The translations under genes and the position numbers were made by a program. This document shows, one piece after another, positions 8,848 through 19,230 of a stretch of DNA of 64,000 nt. The notes under the pieces are model-generated. The model saw only the letters and a list, made by a program, of their open reading frames with translations, had not been told where the DNA came from and made no database searches. The DNA lies in NCBI RefSeq assembly GCF_900105985.1, contig NZ_FNUB01000005.1, positions 2,666,001-2,730,000 of the forward strand. The letters are read 5' to 3'. Each line of letters begins with the position of its first letter. Position 1 is the stretch's first letter. The stretch is from Tenacibaculum sp. MAR_2010_89 (GTDB taxonomy: Bacteria; Bacteroidota; Bacteroidia; Flavobacteriales; Flavobacteriaceae).

Positions 8848-9669
8848 TTAACTTTTAACTAATTGTTCTTGTGCCTTTTGTAATGCTGATAGCATATCAT
8901 TAGAATCTGTCATGAATTTTGATTCAGGAAAGTTTCTTTTTAATTTATCATATGCTTTTACAGCACTTTTTATTCTTTCTGCTTTTCTTCTAGCAGTACT
9001 TTTCATTGCAAAGTCATGAGCCGCTTTTAAACGGTAAAACAATGCTTCTTCTTTAAAACTTGTACCTAAATAATCAGATAACAAATTATCAAAAGCTACT
9101 ATAGCTGCTCTATAATTTCTAGTATCATAATCAGCAGTTCTATAATATGTTTTTGCTATTTCAAATGCCTTCTTTTCTAATTTATAACGTAATTCAGCAT
9201 AATACTTGTTTGCTTCTGGTAATTTATCTGAATTAGGATAGTTATCTATAAATCCTTGAAAAGACTCCAACGCTTTGTCGGTATCTGTAGGATCTAAACT
9301 AAACCTTGGTGCTGCCTTATAATAACTTAAAGCTGATAAAAAAGCAGCTTCTTCTTTTTTAGAACTCTTAGGATAATTTCTTGTAAACCTATTAAAATAA
9401 TACCCTGCTAAACTATAATTTTTTTCATTAAAGTTTGATTGAGAAACCATAAATTGGATACGTTCCATTTGTGGTTTACCTCTATAAGAAGGTGTTATTT
9501 TTTCAAATAAACGTAAAGCCTTACTGTATTTTTGAGATTCATACATTTTTACAGCCATTTTATACTGCTCTTCTACTGTACCTCTATTTAATACTTTTTG
9601 ATATTGGCCACATGATGTTAATACCAATAACATTACAATTATATACGCTAAATTTTTATTTTTTTGCAT
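8848..9669 (-). CDS. bamD: Outer membrane assembly lipoprotein BamD
   Basis: The 273-residue protein has a lipoprotein signal peptide with lipobox LTSC (Cys20) and an array of TPR helices typical of BamD, the essential lipoprotein of the BAM complex that inserts beta-barrel proteins into the outer membrane. TPR-like sequences recur at about residues 35-70 (KMYESQKYSKALRLFEKI), 75-110 (YYFNRFTRNYP) and 125-165 (FQGFIDNYPNSDKLPEA). Length is close to the family norm. It heads the bamD-rpoZ-coaBC-DUF4835 operon. Its promoter box almost touches the ATG, so the transcript may be leaderless. Confidence 0.9.
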   Translation of the reverse strand: MQKNKNLAYIIVMLLVLTSCGQYQKVLNRGTVEEQYKMAVKMYESQKYSKALRLFEKITPSYRGKPQMERIQFMVSQSNFNEKNYSLAGYYFNRFTRNYPKSSKKEEAAFLSALSYYKAAPRFSLDPTDTDKALESFQGFIDNYPNSDKLPEANKYYAELRYKLEKKAFEIAKTYYRTADYDTRNYRAAIVAFDNLLSDYLGTSFKEEALFYRLKAAHDFAMKSTARRKAERIKSAVKAYDKLKRNFPESKFMTDSNDMLSALQKAQEQLVKS

Positions 9670-9673
9670 CTGG

Positions 9674-9681
9674 CAAAATTA
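9674..9681 (-). promoter_or_regulatory. -7 box of the bamD operon, nearly leaderless
   Basis: The minus strand reads TAATTTTG (TAnnTTTG), with only four bases between the box and the bamD ATG at 9669. Transcription would then begin at or within a few bases of the start codon. Confidence 0.5.
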
Positions 9682-9791
9682 ATGATTAATTATGGATTAT
9701 TAAAACGATTTTTTTACTCAATGTAAAGTATTGCAATAAACCATAAAATCTGCTATAAAAATCGTAAACAACTCCTAAATCTTTGTTAATC

Positions 9792-10304
9792 TTATTGAGG
9801 CGCATCAGGTGCTTGCCCTACTAACTGCTTTACATCATTATCAAATAAATATAAGCCTCCTTTATCATCACCAATTAAATTAATTTTATCTAAAATGTTT
9901 CTTGCTAAAGCTTCCTCTTCTATTTGTTCTGATACATACCATTGTAAAAAGTTATGAGTTGCATAATCTCTTTCTTCTAATGTAATGTGAACTAAATCAT
10001 TAATAGATTTAGAAACCATAACCTCATGATCAAATAATGTTTGAAACATATCTTTAAATGAACCAAACTCAGTTGGAGGCGCTGCTAATTCAGAAATTTG
10101 TGCATGACCACCACGTTCATTAACAAACTTTACCAACTTTAACATGTGCATGCGTTCTTCATCTGAATGTGCGTACATAAACTGAGCAACTCCTTCAAAA
10201 CCTTGAATTTCTGCCCAACATGCCATTGATAAATATACCTGAGACGATTCTGCTTCTATTTTTATTTGTGTATTTAGTACTTCTTCTATTTTTTTTGATA
10301 ACAT
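9792..10304 (-). CDS. ftnA: Ferritin
   Basis: The 170-residue protein is a bacterial non-haem ferritin, a 24-subunit cage that oxidises Fe(II) and stores iron. The ferroxidase centre is complete and in register with E. coli FtnA: E17, E50, H53, E94, Q127 and E130. The four-helix bundle and short fifth helix are evident, with normal length. It stands alone between bamD and dapA. A near-match promoter box (CATCTTTG on the minus strand at 10330-10337) lies 25 bases upstream, right beside the dapA terminator hairpin. No Fur box was recognised. Confidence 0.95.
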   Translation of the reverse strand: MLSKKIEEVLNTQIKIEAESSQVYLSMACWAEIQGFEGVAQFMYAHSDEERMHMLKLVKFVNERGGHAQISELAAPPTEFGSFKDMFQTLFDHEVMVSKSINDLVHITLEERDYATHNFLQWYVSEQIEEEALARNILDKINLIGDDKGGLYLFDNDVKQLVGQAPDAPQ

Positions 10305-10339
10305 ACTTGGGTGTGATTTATTTCTTATACAAAGATGCT

Positions 10340-10370
10340 AAAAAAAGACTACAATTAAGTTATTGTAGCC
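10340..10370 (-). terminator. Terminator after dapA
   Basis: Inverted repeat CTACAAT (10349-10355) and ATTGTAG (10362-10368) with a six-base loop, followed on the minus strand by a run of seven T. It lies 30-60 bases past the dapA stop and directly upstream of the ferritin gene. Confidence 0.7.
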
Positions 10371-10400
10371 TTTTCTATATATAATTTTTGTTTAGACAAA

Positions 10401-11276
10401 TTATAGATTATCTATAAAGTCAGATATTTTAGTTTGTAATTCTTCTGAAGCCTTTACTAATGGTAAGCGAACTTCATCTAAACAAATACCTTTTTTCATT
10501 AATACTGCCTTAATTCCTGCTGGGTTATTTTCTTCAAAAATATAATCAACAATATCCATTAATTTATAATGAATATCAAATGCTTCTTTATTTTTACCAG
10601 CTAACCCCAATTGAATCATTGTAGAAAACTCTTTTGGTAAACCTTGACCAATTACTGATATAACTCCTGCTCCACCAGCTAAAACAACTCCTAAAGTTAA
10701 ATCATCATCACCTGATATAACTAAAAAGTCTTCTGGTTTGTCTTTAAGTAAAGAATAATATTGCTGCTGAATATTTGCTGCTTCTTTTACCCCAATAACA
10801 TTATCAAAATCATTTGCTAAACGTAATGTAGTTTCTGGCAGCATATTTTTAGCTGTTCTTCCAGGTACATTATATAATATTATTGGCTTAGGGCTAGCTA
10901 ATGCAACTGCCTTAAAATGTTGGTAAAAACCTTCTTGTGTTGGCTTACTATAATATGGAGCTACTGATAATATTGCATCAATATTAGATAAATCTAAAGT
11001 TTGAAGTTCTTCAACAACTGTTTGAGTATTATTTCCTCCAACTCCTAATACTAAAGGTAAACGACCTTTGTTTGTTTCTACAATTACTTTTATTATTTCT
11101 TTCTTTTCCTCTTTTGTTATAGTTGCACTTTCAGCTGTTGTACCATTAATAACTAAATAATTTATTCCGTTATCAATATTATAATCCACTAACTTTATAA
11201 GTGCATTATAATCTACTGTTAAATCCTCTTTAAAAGGAGTTACTAAAGCTACTCCTGTACCTATAAACTTTTGCAT
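10401..11276 (-). CDS. dapA: 4-hydroxy-tetrahydrodipicolinate synthase
   Basis: The 291-residue TIM-barrel enzyme condenses pyruvate with aspartate semialdehyde, the first committed step to diaminopimelate and lysine. The Schiff-base lysine is K164 (GVKEA), with Y135 and R140 (YNVPGR) and the NGTTAES substrate loop at residues 44-50. Length is typical. Its ATG overlaps the stop of the upstream small gene (TAATG), so the two are coupled. dapF at 22809 supplies a later step of the same pathway and mltG remodels the resulting cell wall. The gene ends at a rho-independent hairpin. Confidence 0.97.
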   Translation of the reverse strand: MQKFIGTGVALVTPFKEDLTVDYNALIKLVDYNIDNGINYLVINGTTAESATITKEEKKEIIKVIVETNKGRLPLVLGVGGNNTQTVVEELQTLDLSNIDAILSVAPYYSKPTQEGFYQHFKAVALASPKPIILYNVPGRTAKNMLPETTLRLANDFDNVIGVKEAANIQQQYYSLLKDKPEDFLVISGDDDLTLGVVLAGGAGVISVIGQGLPKEFSTMIQLGLAGKNKEAFDIHYKLMDIVDYIFEENNPAGIKAVLMKKGICLDEVRLPLVKASEELQTKISDFIDNL

Positions 11277-11788
11277 TATATTTTATTTAAAATCGTTAAA
11301 TATTTTTTTAATTCTTGATTTAAAATTGCTTCATTAAATGTAGCATCTGCTACAACTAAATCATATAATCTATCATCAACTTCAGCAAACCCTACTTTTA
11401 GTTTTGCTTGCGATTGCAAAGTTATTACATTAGTGTATAAATTTGATGATTTTGTATAATTTATAAGCAAGTCATACTCTTTTTTAACAAAGTTTTTTAA
11501 ATTGTCTGATTTTAAACTAGCTTTATACCCTAATTCTTCTTCAGTAAAAAACATTGGTGTTATTTCTTGTTTTTTTGAAAACTCTCTCTGCACTAAAAAA
11601 GTTATATCTTCCTTTTTAAAAGGCAATTTATTTGTTAAGTTAGCTTGAATTACGTTGACTAATGATTCATTATCAAGAATTACAGCTATTGATTTTACTT
11701 TTCCATTCTTACTTTTAACTATAGGTTTTCTTTCTATTAATTTATTATAGTACTTTTCTATTGACTTCTGCTTAAGTTTACCTATCAT
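11276..11788 (-). CDS. Small conserved protein upstream of dapA (DUF6913-like)
   Basis: The 170-residue protein has no signal peptide or membrane helix. It is Lys-rich with an alpha/beta pattern: a basic N-terminal helix, then [10 protein letters not shown], then [13 protein letters not shown], then [11 protein letters not shown] believe this matches the flavobacterial family DUF6913 that commonly neighbours dapA, but that is from memory. The fold hint (strand-helix alternation, ending [13 protein letters not shown]) suggests a GT-B or Rossmann-like domain without catalytic motifs. It is translationally coupled to dapA by a one-base overlap. The function is unknown. Confidence 0.7.
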   Translation of the reverse strand: MIGKLKQKSIEKYYNKLIERKPIVKSKNGKVKSIAVILDNESLVNVIQANLTNKLPFKKEDITFLVQREFSKKQEITPMFFTEEELGYKASLKSDNLKNFVKKEYDLLINYTKSSNLYTNVITLQSQAKLKVGFAEVDDRLYDLVVADATFNEAILNQELKKYLTILNKI

Positions 11789-11816
11789 TTCACTTTATTT
11801 CTTCTGCTAAAATAAT

Positions 11817-12896
11817 TTATTTATTTACAATTTCTAATAATATAAACTGATTAAGTTGCTTACCATATTTTTGAAAATTATCATCAGAAACTAACAGTAA
11901 AGATTGATTTCCATTTGGTAAAGTTGGTCCAAAAGTTATTCCCTCTATATTGTCTATAATACCACCTGTTAATTTTTCTTTCACCGATGTAAAATCAAAT
12001 AATAATTCTTTCTTTAAAGAAATAAATTTTTCTTTTTTCAATGATTGAATTTCTAAAGTATTTGTAGTATTACTTTGAACCGTTGCTTTAAAAATTCTTA
12101 CAGTATTCCCATGACTCCCATAACCACTTTGATATATTCTTTCAACAACAAAAAAACTATCATTAGTATATTGTAAAATAGCTGTTACACCATTAAGGTT
12201 TATATTTCCTTTTGCTGGTTTGTCAATTTTTTCTAATTGATAAGCATATTGTTTTGTTGCTTTGTTTGAAGTACTATCAAAATAACTAATTCTAATTGGT
12301 GAATTGGTTACTTCAAAAGTAGGTTCTTCTCCATCTACCCCTAAAGGCCCTTCCATAGCAACCCAAAAACCGCTTTTGTCTATACTCTTAGTCGAACTTT
12401 CAAAAGCTGCATTATGTTTTGGCTTTCCTAAATCTATATTTTTAAAATAGCTAGGTATTTTTACTTCTTTTTTAAACTTTCCTAATGAGTCAATTACAAA
12501 AACTGAAGGCCTTTTTCCTCCATTTATATTCCCTTCACTAGTTAAATTTATATTATTCTCATTATCAATAAAAATAGATTCTAAATCTAACGCATTGTTT
12601 TTAAAAAAAAGACTAGTAGTATCTTTTACTGATATAACATCTATAAAATTAATAGTTGAAATTTTATTTTGCTCAATAGCTATTTTACTAACTAAAATTC
12701 TTGGATTAGAAGAATCATCAACTACCATGTAGTATTTATTATTTGAATAATCTATACCAGAAAGGCCTCCAACCATATTATTTTTAAATAGTATAGAATC
12801 ACCAACTACGTGCTCATCTAAATAATTTAATTTAATAGATTTTTTTTTACAACTCGAAAAGATTAATAAAAATATAATTAATAGGTTATAACGCAT
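11817..12896 (-). CDS. Lipoprotein, esterase-like phytase family
   Basis: The 359-residue protein carries a lipoprotein signal (lipobox FSSC, Cys16) and resembles the 'esterase-like activity of phytase' family (PF13449), a beta-propeller-like fold. Supporting stretches are GGLSGIDYSNNKYYMVVDDS near residue 43, ALDLESIFIDNENNINLTSEG near residue 100, the FWVAMEGP and GVTAILQY segments, and the near-C-terminal GGIIDNIEGITFGP. It is probably anchored in the envelope and may hydrolyse phosphoesters, but no catalytic residue can be assigned. It precedes the small gene and dapA by 28 bases, so it probably heads that operon. Confidence 0.7.
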   Translation of the reverse strand: MRYNLLIIFLLIFSSCKKKSIKLNYLDEHVVGDSILFKNNMVGGLSGIDYSNNKYYMVVDDSSNPRILVSKIAIEQNKISTINFIDVISVKDTTSLFFKNNALDLESIFIDNENNINLTSEGNINGGKRPSVFVIDSLGKFKKEVKIPSYFKNIDLGKPKHNAAFESSTKSIDKSGFWVAMEGPLGVDGEEPTFEVTNSPIRISYFDSTSNKATKQYAYQLEKIDKPAKGNINLNGVTAILQYTNDSFFVVERIYQSGYGSHGNTVRIFKATVQSNTTNTLEIQSLKKEKFISLKKELLFDFTSVKEKLTGGIIDNIEGITFGPTLPNGNQSLLLVSDDNFQKYGKQLNQFILLEIVNK

Positions 12897-12935
12897 ACAA
12901 AAACTATATAAAAAAGGATTGTTTTCTTAAAAACA

Positions 12936-12943
12936 CAAAAATA
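12936..12943 (-). promoter_or_regulatory. -7 box of the lipoprotein-dapA operon
   Basis: The minus strand reads TATTTTTG, a full TAnnTTTG match, leaving a leader of about 35 bases before the ATG at 12896. No -33 TTTG is evident. Confidence 0.5.
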
Positions 12944-13001
12944 CTATTTTATACTTGTAAGAATTAAAGTTTTAATCGTCTAAATCAAAAAAACAATTAT
13001 C

Positions 13002-13382
13002 ATGAATAAATACTTCCCCTTTATTTTAAAATTAATAATTGCAGTAATTATGCTACAAACGTTATTTTTTAAATTTACTGGAGCTCAACAAAGTATTAAT
13101 TTATTCACCAAAGTTGCTGGAGAGCATGAAGCTATCGTAAGAATCGGAACAGGAATTTTAGAACTAATAGCTTCAATTTTATTATTTACACCAAAAAAAA
13201 CTTGGATAGGTTGTTTCTTAACTATTGGATTAATGAGTGGAGCCATCATGGGACATCTTACCAAAATAGGTATTGAAAATAATGGTGATGGTGGTCTTTT
13301 ATTTTCACTTTCCATATTTACATTACTTTCAGCAATAGTATTACTATATATACATAAAAAAGATATACCCTATTTAAAATAA
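13002..13382 (+). CDS. DoxX-like small membrane protein
   Basis: The 126-residue protein has four predicted membrane helices (about residues 5-25, 45-65, 70-88 and 98-118) and fits the DoxX/MauE-like family. Typical features are the FKFTGA motif after the first helix, the GTGILELIASILLF second helix and the MGHLTKIGI loop. Family members are inner-membrane proteins sometimes tied to thiol or quinone chemistry; no cysteine pair is present, so a redox role here is doubtful. It is a single gene ending at a strong hairpin and converges on the DUF1801 operon. Confidence 0.75.
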   Translation: MNKYFPFILKLIIAVIMLQTLFFKFTGAQQSINLFTKVAGEHEAIVRIGTGILELIASILLFTPKKTWIGCFLTIGLMSGAIMGHLTKIGIENNGDGGLLFSLSIFTLLSAIVLLYIHKKDIPYLK

Positions 13383-13410
13383 GAATTTGTAATTATTGTT
13401 TGTTTAATAC

Positions 13411-13456
13411 AGTACTTCATTGAGTTTAGAAAAACTAAATCAATGAAGTACTTTTT
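13411..13456 (+). terminator. Terminator of the DoxX-like gene
   Basis: A long inverted repeat, AGTACTTCATTGAGTTTA (13411-13428) with TAAATCAATGAAGTACT (13436-13452), pairs with a single bulge and is followed by TTTT. The T tract abuts the stop codon of the convergent DUF1801 gene, so the structure may also mark the end of that transcript. Confidence 0.8.
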
Positions 13457-13799
13457 ATTTATATAGTTTTAAAGCCATATCAAAAATTTGATAAATTTTG
13501 TTTATGGGAATATCTTCATTTGGGTTTATATACAACAACTTTACAAATGTTCGATTGCCTTGTACTAAATCAGGATGCTCTATTTCTACACCCCTTCCTA
13601 TAGCTATATATGGGAATTGTGTTTTTTTATCAACCCATAAATAACAAAACAATTTATTTTCATACATAAAGCATGGGAGTTTGTAATACCATTTTGAAAT
13701 AAACTCTTTATTATAAGTTTGTATAATGTTTTTTAAAGCTAACAAACACCCTTTTACTGGCTCTTCTTTATCAAAATAAAAGTAATCAATATCAGTCAT
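13455..13799 (-). CDS. DUF1801/YdhG-like protein, copy A
   Basis: The 114-residue soluble protein resembles the DUF1801 (YdhG/iron-chaperone-like) fold. It is a clear paralogue of the next gene upstream: both share the FY-x-x-KEEP start, CLLAL, the PCF(M/L)Y core, LFCYLW(V/I)DKKT, PYI, a QGNR/KGNR turn and a final ALKLY. It is the last gene of the operon running from 16025. The biochemical function of this family is unsettled. Tandem duplication followed by divergence is the simplest explanation. Confidence 0.7.
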   Translation of the reverse strand: MTDIDYFYFDKEEPVKGCLLALKNIIQTYNKEFISKWYYKLPCFMYENKLFCYLWVDKKTQFPYIAIGRGVEIEHPDLVQGNRTFVKLLYINPNEDIPINKIYQIFDMALKLYK

Positions 13800-13807
13800 A
13801 AACCTAA

Positions 13808-14146
13808 TTAATATAATTTTAAAGCTTCTTTTAAAAGTGATTGAATAGTATCAATTGGAATATCTTGATTTGCATCTATTCTAAATATTTTCATTTTTGA
13901 ACGATTTCCTTTTTCTAAACCAGGAAAATTAAGATCCTCTCCTTTCACCATTAAAATATACGGCTCTAACGTTTTTTTATCTATCCATAAATAACAAAAA
14001 AGTTGTTTCTTATACAAAAAACAAGGCATTCCCCATTTTTGAGTTTCAGTTATAGCATCAATATCTAAAATAATTTTCCTCAATGCTAGTAAACAACTTT
14101 TAATTGGTTCTTCTTTTTCTATATAAAACGTATTAATATTTATCAT
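13808..14146 (-). CDS. DUF1801/YdhG-like protein, copy B
   Basis: The 112-residue paralogue of the neighbouring downstream gene shares its motif order (KEEP, CLLAL, MPCFLY, LFCYLWIDKKT, KGNR, ALKLY) but differs at many other positions, so the duplication is not recent. It has no signal peptide. The spacing is 2 bases after the GyrI-like gene and 8 bases before copy A, which supports co-transcription. A small-molecule or metal-handling role is often suggested for the family; nothing here decides it. Confidence 0.7.
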   Translation of the reverse strand: MININTFYIEKEEPIKSCLLALRKIILDIDAITETQKWGMPCFLYKKQLFCYLWIDKKTLEPYILMVKGEDLNFPGLEKGNRSKMKIFRIDANQDIPIDTIQSLLKEALKLY

Positions 14147-14148
14147 AT

Positions 14149-14607
14149 TTACTTTACAGCTATATAAATATCTACTTCACCATTTGTAGGGTCTTCAGCT
14201 TTTTTACCATATAACTCAAAATCGGCAGTATACGTTCTATTTAAATCCATCTTCCAAATATCCATCCATTTATCAATTACTGCGTTTTTAGTTAAATCTC
14301 CTTTAGCCACAAACCTCTGGTAATTGGATTTCAGTATGGTTACACCAACCATTCCTTCAGGGATACTTTTTAAGTCGGTTACTTGAAACCCAAGAATTGT
14401 ATCATAAGGTTTAGTGTGATCTGATTCATAATTGGTATAAACTGCACAAATAGCATCACTCATTCTATTGTGTATTATACCAAACATATCTTTATTCATA
14501 AATTGCTCCCATAACTTACCTATGTCTTCTTTTGCTTCTTGGTTTTCATTAGTTGTTCTAACTGAAATTCCAATTACATAAAACTCATTTTTTTGTACTA
14601 CTTCCAT
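14149..14607 (-). CDS. GyrI-like/AraC effector-binding domain protein
   Basis: The 152-residue protein consists of one GyrI-like (SHS2 tandem) small-molecule-binding domain, as found in SbmC/GyrI and as effector domains of AraC and MerR regulators. Typical stretches are FYVIGISVRTTNENQEA at the N-terminus, the central IHNRMSDAICAVYTNYESD, GFQVTDLKSIPEGM and the C-terminal DFELYGKKAEDPTNGEVDIYI. It has no DNA-binding domain of its own. It lies between a WYL-type regulator and the DUF1801 pair, consistent with a ligand-responsive stress unit, though the ligand is unknown. Confidence 0.8.
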   Translation of the reverse strand: MEVVQKNEFYVIGISVRTTNENQEAKEDIGKLWEQFMNKDMFGIIHNRMSDAICAVYTNYESDHTKPYDTILGFQVTDLKSIPEGMVGVTILKSNYQRFVAKGDLTKNAVIDKWMDIWKMDLNRTYTADFELYGKKAEDPTNGEVDIYIAVK

Positions 14608-14646
14608 TGTATTATTTTTTAATGTTGATACAAAAATAAATGAGGC

Positions 14647-15366
14647 TTATGACAAGGGTTTGTCAAGGGTATTCAAATATTTTTCTTTGCATATTTCAAA
14701 ATATTCTTCTAAGCTCATTTTATGAGGCTCAAAAGTGTCTTTTAAATTCATTATACTCTGAATGCAATCTATTCTAAACGCTCTAAATTCTTTACGAAGT
14801 CTGCAATATCCTATTAGTAACCAATTTTCGTTAGTACTATACAATGCAAAAGGTTCTACTACTCTTTTTGTAAATTTACTTTCTAATGACAAATACTCTA
14901 TCGTTAATAATTGAAATCTAGTTATTGCCGATTGTATTTGCATTAAATGATTACTTGTTTTTTCTTGTTCTTTATTAACCCTAAAGATAATTCTTTGCGA
15001 TAATAAGTTTACTTTATCTTTTTGTGAATATTGAAGTACAGCTTTAATTTTAGTAATCGCATTTGTATAATTTTCAACAAATGAAGTATCTTTATTTTTA
15101 AGTATTAACTGTTCAGCAGTTATTAGGGCATTTGCTTCATTTTCAGAAAACATTACCGGAGGTAAATGAAATCCTTCTTGCATTGAATATCCTTTACCTT
15201 CTTCTGTAAAAATAGGAATACCTGAATTTTCTAATGTTTTAATATCTCTGTATATCGTGCGTAAGCTTACATTATATTTTTCTGCTAATTCACGGGCAAT
15301 GACAATTCTTTTTGACTGAAGTTGTGTAAGTATTTGAGTTAACCTGGTAATTCTTGGCTTTTCCAT
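14647..15366 (-). CDS. YafY-type HTH/WYL transcriptional regulator
   Basis: The 239-residue protein has an N-terminal winged helix-turn-helix (residues 5-60; KRIVIARELAEKYNVSLRTI is the recognition region) and a C-terminal WYL ligand-sensing domain (about residues 135-215). The eponymous motif reads WLLIGYCRLRKEFRAFR rather than WYL. WYL regulators bind nucleic-acid-like or other ligands and control nearby genes. It begins two bases after the lysoplasmalogenase gene and precedes the GyrI-like gene, so it probably regulates its own operon. Confidence 0.88.
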   Translation of the reverse strand: MEKPRITRLTQILTQLQSKRIVIARELAEKYNVSLRTIYRDIKTLENSGIPIFTEEGKGYSMQEGFHLPPVMFSENEANALITAEQLILKNKDTSFVENYTNAITKIKAVLQYSQKDKVNLLSQRIIFRVNKEQEKTSNHLMQIQSAITRFQLLTIEYLSLESKFTKRVVEPFALYSTNENWLLIGYCRLRKEFRAFRIDCIQSIMNLKDTFEPHKMSLEEYFEICKEKYLNTLDKPLS

Positions 15367-15368
15367 AC

Positions 15369-16025
15369 TTATTCATTTTTAGCTATCATGGCTTTACAAA
15401 TTAAGTACTGAGAAATTATATACAACACTATAATTGCAATATCAAAAAGATGTTTAGCTGCATAAAAATTATTCAAGGCTATTAAACTATCAGATGCAAT
15501 AAAAATAATAGCCCCTAAAAGCAACCATGAATTAGCCATTGATTTTTCTTGTCGATAATTTAACAGTGCTGAAGCTCCAAAAGTTGCTATTGTTACTCCG
15601 TAAACGATAACAGGAATAAGCATTTCTTCTAAGTTATCATAAATTAAATATAACAAGCATCCAAACAACAAAACAAATGGTATTGCAGATGTTATCATTT
15701 TAGCTGTTAAATCTTTTTGTAAAAAACCAGTTGTTATTTTTATATATATTACATGAGCTAATAAAAATGACCCCAATCCGAATACAAAAAAAGCTTCTTT
15801 ATCTAAAAGAAAAACATCACCCCAAAATGAAAAAAACAAACCACTTACAAACCAGAAGTTAGGCTTTTTTACAGATAACAAATACACCATAACCAATGTT
15901 GTCATTAATAATGGCTTAAAAATCATTTCGATGACTTTATTTTGAGTTATTACTGCATAAATATCAGCAATAGCTACTAGTAAAAATAATACTGAGGCTA
16001 TTGTTATTTTAGTTTGTTTGGTCAT
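15369..16025 (-). CDS. YhhN/TMEM86 family lysoplasmalogenase-like membrane protein
   Basis: The 218-residue protein has seven or eight hydrophobic helices and the hallmarks of the YhhN/TMEM86 family: KPLLMTTL near residue 37, GDVFLL near residue 70, GSFLLAHVIYI near residue 85 and a late ASDSL motif. Characterised members hydrolyse the vinyl-ether bond of lysoplasmalogens in the membrane. Conserved Asp residues in GDVFLL and ASDSL match the family. It is the first gene of the operon ending with the DUF1801 pair, which suggests the downstream regulator responds to a lipid- or aldehyde-related signal (inference). Confidence 0.82.
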   Translation of the reverse strand: MTKQTKITIASVLFLLVAIADIYAVITQNKVIEMIFKPLLMTTLVMVYLLSVKKPNFWFVSGLFFSFWGDVFLLDKEAFFVFGLGSFLLAHVIYIKITTGFLQKDLTAKMITSAIPFVLLFGCLLYLIYDNLEEMLIPVIVYGVTIATFGASALLNYRQEKSMANSWLLLGAIIFIASDSLIALNNFYAAKHLFDIAIIVLYIISQYLICKAMIAKNE

Positions 16026-16075
16026 TTTTAATCTAATTTAATAATTAAAAAAATTTTAATACAAAAATGTTATTC

Positions 16076-18070
<1,995 letters not shown>

Positions 18071-18535
18071 TTAATTTTTCTTCAAAAAATTTTCTATCTG
18101 TCTTCTATGTCTTAGAATGTGTACAATGGCATGTTCTAGTAATTGTTCTATATCATAAGTAACATTCCATCGAGTTTTAAAAGAGTATTTCTCTAACTCT
18201 TTAGTTGTTTTATACCAGTTATTGTGAAATGACTTTTTTGTATAAACTATCATTTCACCTAATTCTTTAATAGCAATATTAATACTATCTATTTCGGTAT
18301 CATATTCTAACCATTCTTTTGTAAATATTGATTGAATATAGTTAGCGTATGTATAACCAGATTGAATAACATGAAAAGTTACTGTTTGAATGGACATACA
18401 GTCCTTATTCTCAGTTTCATAATCTCTAACAATAATAAATTCTTCTTCTGAAATACTTTTTAAAATTAATTTATAGTCCATTAACGCTCTTTCATACTCT
18501 TCAATCAAAGCGACTAACATTCCATTTTTTTTCAT
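18071..18535 (-). CDS. DinB-like four-helix protein (cytoplasmic)
   Basis: The 154-residue protein matches the DinB/YfiT-like four-helix bundle. The metal-site histidines are plausible at HVIQSGY (about residue 56) and in the C-terminal HAIVHILRHRRQIENFL helix. It has no signal peptide. It lies between a second, exported DinB-like gene (3 bases away) and ligA (no gap). Related proteins act as thiol-dependent transferases or have unknown roles; the sequence does not identify the substrate. The start at 18535 gives a complete first helix. Confidence 0.75.
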   Translation of the reverse strand: MKKNGMLVALIEEYERALMDYKLILKSISEEEFIIVRDYETENKDCMSIQTVTFHVIQSGYTYANYIQSIFTKEWLEYDTEIDSINIAIKELGEMIVYTKKSFHNNWYKTTKELEKYSFKTRWNVTYDIEQLLEHAIVHILRHRRQIENFLKKN

Positions 18536-18538
18536 TTA

Positions 18539-19111
18539 TTATTTCCTTACTTTTCCCGTTAGTAAACTAACACCTTTTGGAAGCGGATTTCCAGCTGAGC
18601 GTCTAAAAGTAACTACTTGACCAACATGCCAAATTGCATCAGCGATAGGACCATTTAATTGGTTCCAAAATGGGTATTCTTCAACACCATTTTTTCTCTT
18701 TATTTTCATTTTAAAAGATGACAAATCTTTAGCGTTCTTTAAAATTTCGCTCGACTTCTTAAAATTCTCTAATGTCATTTTACGAATATCTTCAAATGAT
18801 AATGTTTCGTCTTTAGAAAAATCTACTTCTTTACCCTCTAACGCGCTTAATGTCATTACAGATAGTACTAATATATGATCTATCGTTTCTAAGGTTGTTC
18901 TTGCTTCTTTTGTAGGTTTATATTTTAAGTCTTTAACTGTTAACCCTTCCGTTGCCCAATAGTAACGAAAACCTAGTCCATCTACCATTCTACTTGCTAC
19001 TGTCCCCGCTGTATATTCTTTAGGTACTTCCTCTAATTCATAGTATGGTAAATTTTGTGAATTCATGCTAAATGTTATTAATAAAATTAAAAAAGTTACA
19101 ATTGATTTCAT
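18539..19111 (-). CDS. Exported DinB-like protein
   Basis: The 190-residue protein begins with a signal peptide (hydrophobic core residues 4-15, likely cut after NSQ) followed by a DinB-like helical bundle. Candidate metal ligands are the His in ETIDHILVL (about residue 79) and in DAIWHVGQVVTFRR (about residue 161), positions typical of the DinB fold. Export of a DinB-like domain to the periplasm is less common than the cytoplasmic form next door. It is the first gene of the unit leading into ligA. No clear TAnnTTTG box was found upstream. Confidence 0.72.
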   Translation of the reverse strand: MKSIVTFLILLITFSMNSQNLPYYELEEVPKEYTAGTVASRMVDGLGFRYYWATEGLTVKDLKYKPTKEARTTLETIDHILVLSVMTLSALEGKEVDFSKDETLSFEDIRKMTLENFKKSSEILKNAKDLSSFKMKIKRKNGVEEYPFWNQLNGPIADAIWHVGQVVTFRRSAGNPLPKGVSLLTGKVRK

Positions 19112-19175
19112 CTAAATATTTTGATGCTAATTTACAGAAAAGTTTTTGAGATTATTACCATCTTTTGATTTGGTT

Positions 19176-19217
19176 ATAAACAAAAAACCGAAGCAAAGGC
19201 TTCGGTTTTTTGTTTAT
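19176..19217 (-). terminator. Terminator after the lipocalin-like gene
   Basis: A perfect 19-base inverted repeat (ATAAACAAAAAACCGAAGC with its complement) around a four-base AAAG loop. The T-rich arm lies on the 3' side in either direction, so it can also act on the plus strand. Confidence 0.85.
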
Positions 19218-19230
19218 ATGCGGAAAGTTT

